A stretch of DNA of 7,413 nt from Candidatus Woesearchaeota archaeon (GTDB taxonomy: Archaea > Nanobdellota > Nanobdellia > SCGC-AAA011-G17 > GW2011-AR18). Shown here piece after piece: positions 1 to 4,353 of this stretch. The notes under the pieces were generated by a model, which worked only from the letters and a program-made list of their open reading frames with translations, did no database searches and had not been told where the DNA came from. The position numbers were made by a program, and so were the translations under genes. The first letter of the stretch is position 1; every line of letters starts with the position of its first letter. The stretch spans positions 1 to 7,413 of the forward strand of contig JAGVXZ010000035.1 of the NCBI GenBank assembly GCA_018303515.1, in the 5' to 3' direction.

Positions 1-303
1 TTTTATAATTATTTCATCTTTCAAACTAAACATTCCTCCTCGTTGTCTAGGTTTTTCAATTTCCTTAGAAGGTTTTTCCTGTTCAATTCTAAATAAAACA
101 GCTTCATCTTCTTTATTATAGTACAGTTTCATCAAATGAGTTGGATATAAAGAAAAATTTCCAATTCTATGTAGTTCTATTGCAGTATGTTCTCCGATAA
201 TTTCATTTTTATTAGAATCCCACCAGTCTATATCATAAAATATTTTAAGTACATCATATTTTTCTTTTCCAATTGTTATTATTTGTCCTTCTTTAAATTT
301 CAT
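1..303 (-). CDS. Hypothetical protein, N-terminal 101 residues (runs off the window)
   Basis: An open frame reads without a stop from an ATG at 303 to the window edge, giving 101 residues starting MKFKEGQIITIG. The composition looks like a real protein: alternating hydrophobic and polar residues suggest beta strands (residues 5-25), followed by a WWDSN turn, an 'AIELHRIGNFSLYPTHLMK' stretch and a charged tail with EKPSKEIEKPRQRGG. There is no signal peptide or membrane segment. A TATA-like box (TTTTTATAC, 335-327) is centred about 28 bases before the ATG, so the transcript would be nearly leaderless. I do not recognise the family. It looks like a small cytosolic beta-rich domain, but no function can be given. 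The gene is cut at its 3' side by the window. Confidence 0.75.
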   Translation of the reverse strand, partial: MKFKEGQIITIGKEKYDVLKIFYDIDWWDSNKNEIIGEHTAIELHRIGNFSLYPTHLMKLYYNKEDEAVLFRIEQEKPSKEIEKPRQRGGMFSLKDEIIIK

Positions 304-326
304 ATTAATCTCATTAATTTAGAAGA

Positions 327-335
327 GTATAAAAA
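327..335 (-). promoter_or_regulatory. TATA-like box for the gene at 303
   Basis: TTTTTATAC on the minus strand is centred about 28 bases upstream of the ATG at 303. This is the spacing expected of an archaeal TATA box driving a leaderless or nearly leaderless mRNA. It is called from spacing and composition only. Confidence 0.45.
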
Positions 336-387
336 TCAATCGGTTGAAAGTAAATAAATTTAATTTTACGTTACAGAAAAAAATTAG

Positions 388-401
388 ATGTAAATTTACA
401 T
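388..401. repeat. 14-bp perfect palindrome
   Basis: ATGTAAATTTACAT reads the same on both strands. It lies between the promoter of the gene at 303 and the 3' end of the structured RNA. It could be an operator, but 7-bp arms made mostly of A and T can arise by chance in DNA this AT-rich. Confidence 0.3.
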
Positions 402-439
402 TCTTTAAAATTATCATGAAACCTAAAAACTTTTCTTAT

Positions 440-459
440 AGAAAAATAAAAAAGAAACT
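440..459 (-). terminator. T-rich terminator of the structured RNA
   Basis: Just past the closing stem of the RNA, the minus strand reads AGTTTCTTTTTTATTTTTC. Runs of T without a GC hairpin are the usual archaeal intrinsic terminator. The tract is on the 3' side only if the RNA is read from the minus strand, which supports that orientation. Confidence 0.6.
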
Positions 460-550
460 AGTGCCCCTGCAGAGTTCAAACCCTCGTCAAAAGTGGAGCT
501 CGGCCGAACCGTTAGTGCTCTTTTGCTTGTTGGTACACTCTGCTCAGGCA
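459..550 (-). ncRNA. Structured non-coding RNA of about 90 nt, class unknown
   Basis: This GC-rich patch in very AT-rich DNA folds into one long imperfect hairpin. From the base: UGCCU (550-546) pairs with GGGCA (466-462) through one G-U; then a 2x2 internal loop; then a perfect 7-bp stem GCAGAGU (543-537) with ACUCUGC (475-469). Next come a large internal loop (about 11 and 12 nt) and CAAAA (525-521) with UUUUG (492-488). This stacks on GAGC (520-517) with GCUC (499-496), leaving a 3-nt CAC bulge. The top is CGG/CCG around UUCGG. The G-U pair in the basal stem exists only in the minus-strand RNA; the plus strand would have C-A. A TATA box at 578-571 puts the expected start at about 549-550, exactly the base of the stem, and a T-tract follows the 3' end. 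It is not a tRNA (no T-loop consensus, no cloverleaf), not a C/D RNA (no boxes) and not a standard H/ACA RNA (no ANA box). The function is unknown. Confidence 0.65.
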
Positions 551-570
551 AATTTAAAAGATTTTTAAAC

Positions 571-578
571 TTTATAAA
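571..578 (-). promoter_or_regulatory. TATA box of the structured RNA
   Basis: TTTATAAA ends about 21 bases before the first paired base of the RNA, so it sits at about -29 to -22 from position 549. It touches the stop codon of the protein gene that ends at 579. The fit between box position and stem base is the best evidence for a separate RNA gene here. Confidence 0.6.
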
Positions 579-1016
579 TTAAGCCTTCTCGATACTCTTT
601 TGCAAGTTTCTTAAATCCTTTAAAACTTCTAATATTAACTTTTCTCTATCTATATGCAAATTTGAATGCGAATCAACGATATCCACTAATGGATTAACAA
701 CCTCTTTAATCCTTTTATTTGTTTTTAATTTGTCAAGTATGAAAAAAGTAATAGGGATGTTACCTATTGCCTCCGTCATTAAATTCTTTTGTTTTTTGTC
801 CAATTTATCATTATATTTTAAAAATAAATTTAAAGCATTTATAACAAAATGAATTACTTTGATATCAATATTTTTATTCTTTTTATTTAGCTCATAGATT
901 TCTCTATCTTTAGATTCCAGATTATTTATCTCTTTTCTTATTTCTTCTGGAAATTCTTTTTCTTCATTCTCTGCAAAAAACATTTTTAAAAAAAGAAAAG
1001 GGAAGGTTATAAACAT
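579..1016 (-). CDS. Unit 1 partner protein, possible immunity protein with hydrophobic N-terminus
   Basis: This 145-residue protein follows unit 1. It starts MFITFPFLFLKMFFA, a short strongly hydrophobic stretch that could be a membrane anchor. The rest is a charged, probably all-helical domain (ENEEKEFPEEIRKEIN to LILEVLKDLRNLQKSIEKA). I chose the ATG at 1016, 11 bases after the unit 1 stop. A GTG at 1040 would add eight residues and overlap unit 1 by 13 bases, and an ATG at 983 would remove the hydrophobic part; no clear Shine-Dalgarno sequence decides between them. It is not visibly related to the partners of units 2 and 3 beyond an ILE-LKDLR-type helix near the end. The DNA is extremely AT-rich (8 G+C in 60 bases at 781-840), unlike unit 1. 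By position it would be the protector against the unit 1 product; this is inference. No family is recognised. Confidence 0.7.
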   Translation of the reverse strand: MFITFPFLFLKMFFAENEEKEFPEEIRKEINNLESKDREIYELNKKNKNIDIKVIHFVINALNLFLKYNDKLDKKQKNLMTEAIGNIPITFFILDKLKTNKRIKEVVNPLVDIVDSHSNLHIDREKLILEVLKDLRNLQKSIEKA

Positions 1017-1027
1017 TCCCAAAAAAT

Positions 1028-1354
1028 TTATTTCTTCCACACATCTTTAGTTTCTCTTGCTTTTCCTTCTCCTAAACCATAAAATCTAGTGGCTCCACCA
1101 CCATCTGGATGTGCGGTGTAGATTTTTCCAACTCCGCCCAAATCTTCCTGTAAAATAATTGTGTTTTTTGTAATGTCTTTTATGGTCAATCCACCATGGA
1201 GAGCCATTCCAACTCTTGGAACGCTTATCTTCCCACTATACAAAACACTAGCACTCAAAGATTCCAAATCTCCCACAACAAAATAAGTTGTTTGTCTTTG
1301 TTCAGAAACCACTGGCTGATATGAATCAATCATACTTTCTAATTGTTGTCTCAT
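1028..1354 (-). CDS. Unit 1: conserved MRQQLES module with unique C-terminus, toxin-like candidate
   Basis: This 108-residue protein has residues 1-44 almost identical to those of two neighbours (37 of 40 identical over residues 1-40 in every pairwise comparison), including YQPVVSEQRQ and TYFVVGDLESLSAS. Residues 45-108 are unrelated to the other two, with KDITKNTIILQEDLGG, then GKIYTAHPDGGG and a basic end KARETKDVWKK. The 'IYTAHPD' strand followed by a basic tail is faintly like the last strand of BECR-fold RNase toxins, but the domain is short and the resemblance weak. There is no signal peptide and no membrane helix. The start is firm: AAGGAGGG (1370-1363) lies 8 bases before the ATG, and the other units start the same way. 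A TATA-like box lies at 1399-1391. The partner gene follows directly. Constant N-terminus plus swapped C-terminus plus a small partner suggests a polymorphic toxin cassette. Confidence 0.8.
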   Translation of the reverse strand: MRQQLESMIDSYQPVVSEQRQTTYFVVGDLESLSASVLYSGKISVPRVGMALHGGLTIKDITKNTIILQEDLGGVGKIYTAHPDGGGATRFYGLGEGKARETKDVWKK

Positions 1355-1375
1355 TTCTTTTTCCCTCCTTATAAT
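1223..1375 (-). repeat. Repeat copy 1: conserved 5' module of unit 1
   Basis: This copy covers the Shine-Dalgarno region (ATTATAAGGAGGG, AAAAAGAA) and codons 1-44 of unit 1. Over codons 1-40 it differs from copy 3 at about 8 of 120 bases. Similarity stops abruptly inside the gene, after AAGATAAG. Upstream, it matches copy 2 only as far as ATTATAAGGAGG. Confidence 0.85.
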
Positions 1376-1390
1376 TATTAGATTTTGAAT

Positions 1391-1399
1391 CTTAAATAA
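1391..1399 (-). promoter_or_regulatory. TATA-like box for unit 1
   Basis: TTATTTAAG is centred about 25 bases before the Shine-Dalgarno sequence of unit 1, so the leader would begin roughly at that sequence. It follows directly after the T-tract that ends the unit 2 operon, which makes a separate promoter necessary. Confidence 0.45.
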
Positions 1400-1404
1400 T
1401 TTGC

Positions 1405-1441
1405 GGAAAAATAAAAAAAAGAAAGAAAAAATAAAAATTGT
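1405..1441 (-). terminator. T-rich terminator after unit 2 partner
   Basis: After the stop codon of the unit 2 partner the minus strand carries several T-runs (TTTTT, TTTTTT, TTTTTTTT, TTTTT) over about 37 bases. A similar tract follows the homologous unit 3 partner, so coding and terminator regions seem to have been duplicated together. Confidence 0.6.
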
Positions 1442-1696
1442 TTAGGATTTGTGAAGGTCCTCCAAAATTTTCTTAGCTTCTTCTGTAGAGAGATTTCCCA
1501 ATTCAATCTCATATGCTTTTTCTAAAGCCCTTGCTAATTCGGTAGAGACATGGCTTCCTGAATTTGCATATTTCTGAGTAATTGTTGCAGCATTCTCTCG
1601 AATCTTTTCACTTTGAGAATTTTGAATGAAACTTTCATAGAGGGAGATTAATTTTGCCCTAAGAGTTTTATTAAATTCTTCAAACATAGATTTCAT
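1442..1696 (-). CDS. Unit 2 partner protein, possible immunity protein (EAKKILEDL family)
   Basis: This 84-residue protein starts one base after the unit 2 stop, a spacing that implies translational coupling. It appears entirely alpha-helical, with LRAKLISLYESFIQN near the N-terminus and EEAKKILEDLHKS at the end. The same two anchor segments occur in the unit 3 partner (LREKLLKVYSRFIED and SEAKKILEDLRKT), while the middle differs strongly in sequence and length. A second Met at codon 4 is a possible alternative start. There is no signal peptide and no membrane helix, so it should act in the cytosol. Conserved ends with a divergent middle would fit immunity proteins that each match one divergent toxin. 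No known family is recognised; it could equally be an antitoxin or a chaperone. Confidence 0.75.
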   Translation of the reverse strand: MKSMFEEFNKTLRAKLISLYESFIQNSQSEKIRENAATITQKYANSGSHVSTELARALEKAYEIELGNLSTEEAKKILEDLHKS

Positions 1697-1697
1697 C

Positions 1698-2027
1698 TTA
1701 AAAGTTTCCCGTATTTTTATGAACCTTCCCCCTCTGTAAATCTAGCATTGCCGCTTCATAATTCGAAATAGGTTCCCCATTGAGATTTGCACCAGTTACA
1801 ATTCCTTCTGGTGCGTGTACATGGAGTTTTCCCTGCGGAATACTTTTCACATAATCAGTACTTCTAACCCATGAAGCACCTCCACTAGAACTTCCACTTA
1901 TCTTCCCGCTATACAAAGCACTTGCACTTAAAGATTCCAAATCTCCCACAACAAAGTAAGTTGTTTGTCTCTGTTCAGAAACTATTGGCTGATATGAATC
2001 CATCATACTTTCCAATTGTTGTCTCAT
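1698..2027 (-). CDS. Unit 2: conserved MRQQLES module with YEAAM-type C-terminus, toxin-like candidate
   Basis: This 109-residue protein has residues 1-44 as the shared module (MRQQLESMMDSYQP through LYSGKIS). A Gly/Ser-rich joint (GSSSGGAS) follows, then residues 53-109 with GKLHVHAPEGIVTGANLNG, NYEAAMLDL and a basic, His/Asn-containing tail GKVHKNTGNF. The YEAAM-DL motif also occurs in unit 3, so these two C-termini are one divergent family. The start is set by AAGGAGGT (2043-2036), 8 bases before the ATG. The gene lies 30 bases after the stop of the 111-residue gene and probably shares its transcript. No catalytic motif can be named. A secreted peptide with a conserved leader is an alternative to a toxin. 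Confidence 0.8.
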   Translation of the reverse strand: MRQQLESMMDSYQPIVSEQRQTTYFVVGDLESLSASALYSGKISGSSSGGASWVRSTDYVKSIPQGKLHVHAPEGIVTGANLNGEPISNYEAAMLDLQRGKVHKNTGNF

Positions 2028-2059
2028 TTCTTTTTACCTCCTTATAATCGCAGTGGTTT
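1896..2059 (-). repeat. Repeat copy 2: conserved 5' module of unit 2 plus relic of an upstream gene end
   Basis: This copy includes codons 1-44, the Shine-Dalgarno region and about 20 bases further upstream. Those bases (AAACCACTGCGATTATAA) match the last codons and stop of the zincin-nucleotidyltransferase gene before unit 3 (AAACTACTGCAATTGTAA). The repeat begins exactly at the stop codon of the 111-residue gene, which marks a recombination joint. Confidence 0.8.
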
Positions 2060-2393
2060 AATCTAGCCCTTTAAGAACTTCATTAAACTCTTTTTCAACA
2101 TCCCCAATAGAATTTAATTCAGTGGCATATTTCCCATGCAGTTCTAATTTATAATCTCCTAATTTTATGATAAACTCTTCCATTTCTTTCTCAAATTTAT
2201 ATCCCTTATTTGCCGCCATAGCATAAAGAGGAAACACATCTCCGATATCCATATCTTCCATTTTGCCTTCTTTTATCTCCCTTAACTGCTTTTTTATAAA
2301 ATCAATAAAAAAAGGGGTTATGTCTTTTTGCAAGATTTCTTTATTTTCTACTTTACTCACTTCTTCTGGATACTCTTCATCTATTGTTACCAT
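2058..2393 (-). CDS. Lone 111-residue acidic protein before unit 2, possible orphan immunity protein
   Basis: This acidic, mainly helical protein begins MVTIDEEYPEEVSKVENKE. Its segments include ITPFFIDFIKKQLREIKEG, FPLYAMAANKGYKFEKEMEEF and a C-terminus VEKEFNEVLKGLD. It has no signal peptide, membrane helix or cysteine. A TATA box (ATTTATAAG, 2423-2415) is centred 26 bases before the ATG, so the mRNA should be leaderless; it probably continues into unit 2, 30 bases downstream. Size, charge and helical content resemble the partner proteins of units 1-3, but it has no MRQQLES gene before it. Its stop lies exactly at the edge of the unit 2 repeat. It may be a partner whose toxin gene was lost or replaced; this is inference only, and no family is recognised. 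Confidence 0.7.
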   Translation of the reverse strand: MVTIDEEYPEEVSKVENKEILQKDITPFFIDFIKKQLREIKEGKMEDMDIGDVFPLYAMAANKGYKFEKEMEEFIIKLGDYKLELHGKYATELNSIGDVEKEFNEVLKGLD

Positions 2394-2414
2394 TGTTTTT
2401 TAAATCAAAGAATA

Positions 2415-2423
2415 CTTATAAAT
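2415..2423 (-). promoter_or_regulatory. TATA box of the 111-residue gene and unit 2 operon
   Basis: ATTTATAAG is centred 26 bases upstream of the ATG at 2393, the canonical archaeal spacing for a leaderless transcript. It follows the T-tract of the unit 3 operon. Confidence 0.55.
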
Positions 2424-2426
2424 ATT

Positions 2427-2454
2427 TACATATAAAAAATAAAGAAAAAAATTA
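2427..2454 (-). terminator. T-rich terminator after unit 3 partner
   Basis: Past the stop codon of the unit 3 partner the minus strand reads TTTTTTTCTTTATTTTTTATA. It is similar in position and content to the tract after the unit 2 partner. Confidence 0.55.
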
Positions 2455-2742
2455 TTAGGTTTTGCGAAGATCTTCTAATATTTTTTTGGCTTCAGACTCA
2501 ATTTCCTTTTTATCAAAGTCAAAAGAATTTAACCAAAGGTTAGAAAGATATCCTGTAGCATTTGCAATTTCTTTTGGAATCGGTCGAGATTTAAGATAAT
2601 CATTAATCGCCTCTAAAGAACCATATCTATTATCTAATTTCTCTATTTCCTTAAGGTTTGTTTTGTCAGAGGGATCCTCTATGAACCTACTATAAACTTT
2701 TAAAAGTTTTTCTCTCAATTTTGGTTCTTTGTATTCTACCAT
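2455..2742 (-). CDS. Unit 3 partner protein, possible immunity protein (EAKKILEDL family)
   Basis: This 95-residue helical protein starts 5 bases after the unit 3 stop. It is homologous to the unit 2 partner at both ends: LREKLLKVYSRFIED matches LRAKLISLYESFIQN, and SEAKKILEDLRKT matches EEAKKILEDLHKS. The middle (about residues 28-80, with NRYGSLEAINDYLKSRP and YLSNLWLNSFDFD) is longer and different. At the DNA level the similarity also runs through the 3' end of the gene into the T-tract. It appears cytosolic, with no membrane or signal segment. The close coupling to unit 3 and the parallel relationship of both C-termini and both partners suggest cognate pairing. No known family is recognised. 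Confidence 0.75.
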   Translation of the reverse strand: MVEYKEPKLREKLLKVYSRFIEDPSDKTNLKEIEKLDNRYGSLEAINDYLKSRPIPKEIANATGYLSNLWLNSFDFDKKEIESEAKKILEDLRKT

Positions 2743-2747
2743 TTTCC

Positions 2748-3056
2748 TTATTTCTGAATCTTTGGCATCTTTGCCGTATCCAACAATAAATCCATCATGG
2801 CAGCCTCATAACTATTCAAATTATGATACTGAGATCCATCTACTTTTAGCCTTGTTTTTATATGGGCTGTTCCTCCCTGACCCTCATGGATATTTAACGA
2901 ACTATTCGGACCCAGGGGCCTAATAGTTAATTTCGGACTATACAAAACACTAGCACTCAAAGATTCTAAATCTCCTACGACAAAATAAGTTCTTTGTCTC
3001 TGTTCAGAAACCATTGGCTGATATGAATCCATCATACTTTCCAATTGTTGTCTCAT
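2748..3056 (-). CDS. Unit 3: conserved MRQQLES module with YEAAM-type C-terminus, toxin-like candidate
   Basis: This 102-residue protein has residues 1-40 as the shared module (MRQQLESMMDSYQPMV through SVLYS). The variable part holds IRPLGPNSSLNIHEGQGG, AHIKTRLKVDGSQYH and SYEAAMMDLLLD, with a basic tail AKMPKIQK. I chose the ATG at 3056 because the two sister genes start at the same codon with a purine-rich site 8 bases upstream. Here that site is GAGGG, weaker than GGAGGG. A further ATG at 3071 overlaps the stop of the preceding gene by one base (TAATG) and would add MREKE; it occupies what is Shine-Dalgarno sequence in the sisters, so it is probably an accident or a coupling start. Units 2 and 3 share the YEAAM-DL end. 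The role is inferred as for the other units. Confidence 0.8.
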   Translation of the reverse strand: MRQQLESMMDSYQPMVSEQRQRTYFVVGDLESLSASVLYSPKLTIRPLGPNSSLNIHEGQGGTAHIKTRLKVDGSQYHNLNSYEAAMMDLLLDTAKMPKIQK

Positions 3057-3088
3057 TTCTTTTTCCCTCATTACAATTGCAGTAGTTT
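2937..3088 (-). repeat. Repeat copy 3: conserved 5' module of unit 3
   Basis: This copy includes codons 1-40 of unit 3, its Shine-Dalgarno region and the last codons of the zincin-nucleotidyltransferase gene (K-L-L-Q-L-stop). It shares about 32 bases of flank with copy 2. Similarity to the other copies ends earlier in the gene than between copies 1 and 2, right after TATAGT. Confidence 0.85.
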
Positions 3089-4219
3089 GTCGTCCTCTGC
3101 TAACGCTCGCTTTGAGTATAATAAATCTTTTTTGGTAAAAATTCTTTTCCCTTTCCTTAAATTCTCAGCCATAAATCTTGAAGTTGCGGTATAAGACAAC
3201 CCCATTTTTCTCCCTTCTGAATCCTCTGGAAAATCATAAGCATATTTTTTTTGGTTCTCTGCTTCTTGTAAATTATATTTTATTGCTTTATCTGTTATTG
3301 GCTGTTGAACCAATAAACCTCTTTGTCTTTCAAAATAAATTTTATCTCCTAAAATTATCTCTCCAGAAAATAAAGGGTCTGAAATTTCAACATCAAATAA
3401 TCTTCTTTTTTCTTCAAACTCTCCTTCAGAATAAGAAACAACATCAATCCAATCATTTTTTATTCTTGGAATTTCATTTCCAACCATAAAAACATCAATA
3501 TCACTAAACTCTTTTCTTGAACCATAAAGCAAAACAAATCTTACATCTTTAAGTTTATCTTTGTAAATATCTTCCAATAACCTCTTAACTCTCGCTACTG
3601 TCGTTCTTCTTGCCATTCCTTGTGCATAAAATGTTGCCAAATTTCCATAACTTTTAGAAAAATTAATTATAGAATCAACAGCTTCTTTTTCCTGTCCTGA
3701 TAAAGAATCATACTTTCCCTCAAAGTCTTCCCTTAAATTATATTCTCCCGAAAGTAAGTATTCTGTCCAGATTGCAAATACTTCATAGAGTTCTAAATTT
3801 TGTCTTTCGAATTCATCTAATTCTTGGAAAGTTTGATTTGGTTGTCTAAATTTTTTAATATCTTCTAAAGTAAATTTGCCTTTAGAAAATTCTTTTTTTT
3901 CTTCTTCTAACAATTTTTTTTCTAGCTCAACTAATCTTCTTCCTGTTAAAGATTGTTCACAATATAATCCGTGTCCAAAATATTCATGGAATAAACTTAA
4001 AGGATTTTCTTCTCGAATTATTGATTTTTGATTTCTTGGTAGATAAACTCCTGATGAATTTGGATTTAATCCTCTTGTTTTTGAAAATTCATTCCATTGA
4101 GATTCTGAAATTTTCTCTAAAGAAGTTTGTTCTGGTTTGTAACCGAGTAAATCTTGATAAAAGTTGTTAGAAGAATCTAAGAGTGTTCTTATTTGTGGAG
4201 CTTGTGTTTGAACTTGCAT
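3071..4219 (-). CDS. Zincin metallopeptidase-like and nucleotidyltransferase fusion protein
   Basis: This 382-residue protein has two domains. Residues 1-180 carry HEYFGHG (78-84), an HEXXH zinc-binding motif, and LYEVFAIWTEYLL (145-157), whose Glu146 or Glu153 could be the third ligand, as in gluzincin-like peptidases. Between them is a highly charged, probably coiled helix (ELEKKLLEEEKKEF). Residues 215-382 carry a nucleotidyltransferase core: RFVLLYGSR, then SDIDVFMV (metal-binding Asp240 and Asp242) and WIDVV (Asp259 as likely third acid). The loop between GS and DID is only five residues, shorter than in most MNT/KNT-type enzymes. I prefer the ATG at 4219 because a TATA-like box at 4287-4279 overlaps the alternative GTG at 4279. 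The gene is followed by unit 3 in the same operon (TAATG junction). It may process or nucleotidylate the cassette proteins, or be an independent defence or toxin gene; both are inference. There is no signal peptide, so it should be cytosolic. Confidence 0.75.
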   Translation of the reverse strand: MQVQTQAPQIRTLLDSSNNFYQDLLGYKPEQTSLEKISESQWNEFSKTRGLNPNSSGVYLPRNQKSIIREENPLSLFHEYFGHGLYCEQSLTGRRLVELEKKLLEEEKKEFSKGKFTLEDIKKFRQPNQTFQELDEFERQNLELYEVFAIWTEYLLSGEYNLREDFEGKYDSLSGQEKEAVDSIINFSKSYGNLATFYAQGMARRTTVARVKRLLEDIYKDKLKDVRFVLLYGSRKEFSDIDVFMVGNEIPRIKNDWIDVVSYSEGEFEEKRRLFDVEISDPLFSGEIILGDKIYFERQRGLLVQQPITDKAIKYNLQEAENQKKYAYDFPEDSEGRKMGLSYTATSRFMAENLRKGKRIFTKKDLLYSKRALAEDDKLLQL

Positions 4220-4278
4220 TATCTTCTTAATTATGTGTTTTGAAATACTATTATTCAATAAAATAAATGTTACACCCA

Positions 4279-4287
4279 CTTAAATAG
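4279..4287 (-). promoter_or_regulatory. TATA-like box of the zincin-nucleotidyltransferase operon
   Basis: CTATTTAAG would place a transcription start near 4258, about 40 bases before the chosen ATG. It overlaps the alternative GTG codon, which argues against that start. Confidence 0.4.
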
Positions 4288-4353
4288 ATTATTAATCTTA
4301 AGAATAGGATTAAACTTTAGTCTCAAGATTTAATAAAAAGATATCTCGATCAT

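Noticed and set aside
488..525. Kink-turn in the RNA (3-nt CAC bulge)
   Set aside because: The stem next to the bulge begins with U-A pairs; the required tandem G-A pairs are missing.
459..550. tRNA, with a 7-bp closing stem and GAGTTCAAACC-like stretch
   Set aside because: No T-loop has the TTC-A core in a paired arm next to the acceptor on either strand, and no D and anticodon arms can be drawn; the whole folds as one rod.
459..550. H/ACA guide RNA
   Set aside because: The single hairpin with internal loop is suggestive, but there is no ANA box at the right distance and no kink-turn or kink-loop GA pairs.
459..550. SRP or 5S RNA
   Set aside because: The conserved SRP tetraloop region and the 5S core sequences are absent, and the length is too short for a normal archaeal SRP RNA.
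344..568. 74-codon plus-strand reading frame
   Set aside because: It is antisense to the structured RNA, has no promoter or ribosome site, and its composition follows the RNA stems.
2729..2923. 64-codon plus-strand reading frame
   Set aside because: It is antisense to unit 3 and its partner and has no supporting signals.
1223..3088. CRISPR array or insertion sequence as the reason for the repeats
   Set aside because: The repeats are about 150 bases, coding, irregularly spaced and in the same reading frame; there are no terminal inverted repeats and no transposase.
3178..3489. 103-codon plus-strand reading frame
   Set aside because: A Leu/Phe-rich translation is typical of the antisense of an AT-rich gene; the minus strand has clear domain motifs here.
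3071..4279. GTG start at 4279 for the zincin-nucleotidyltransferase gene
   Set aside because: It overlaps the best TATA-like box and has no ribosome site; the ATG at 4219 follows a plausible leader.
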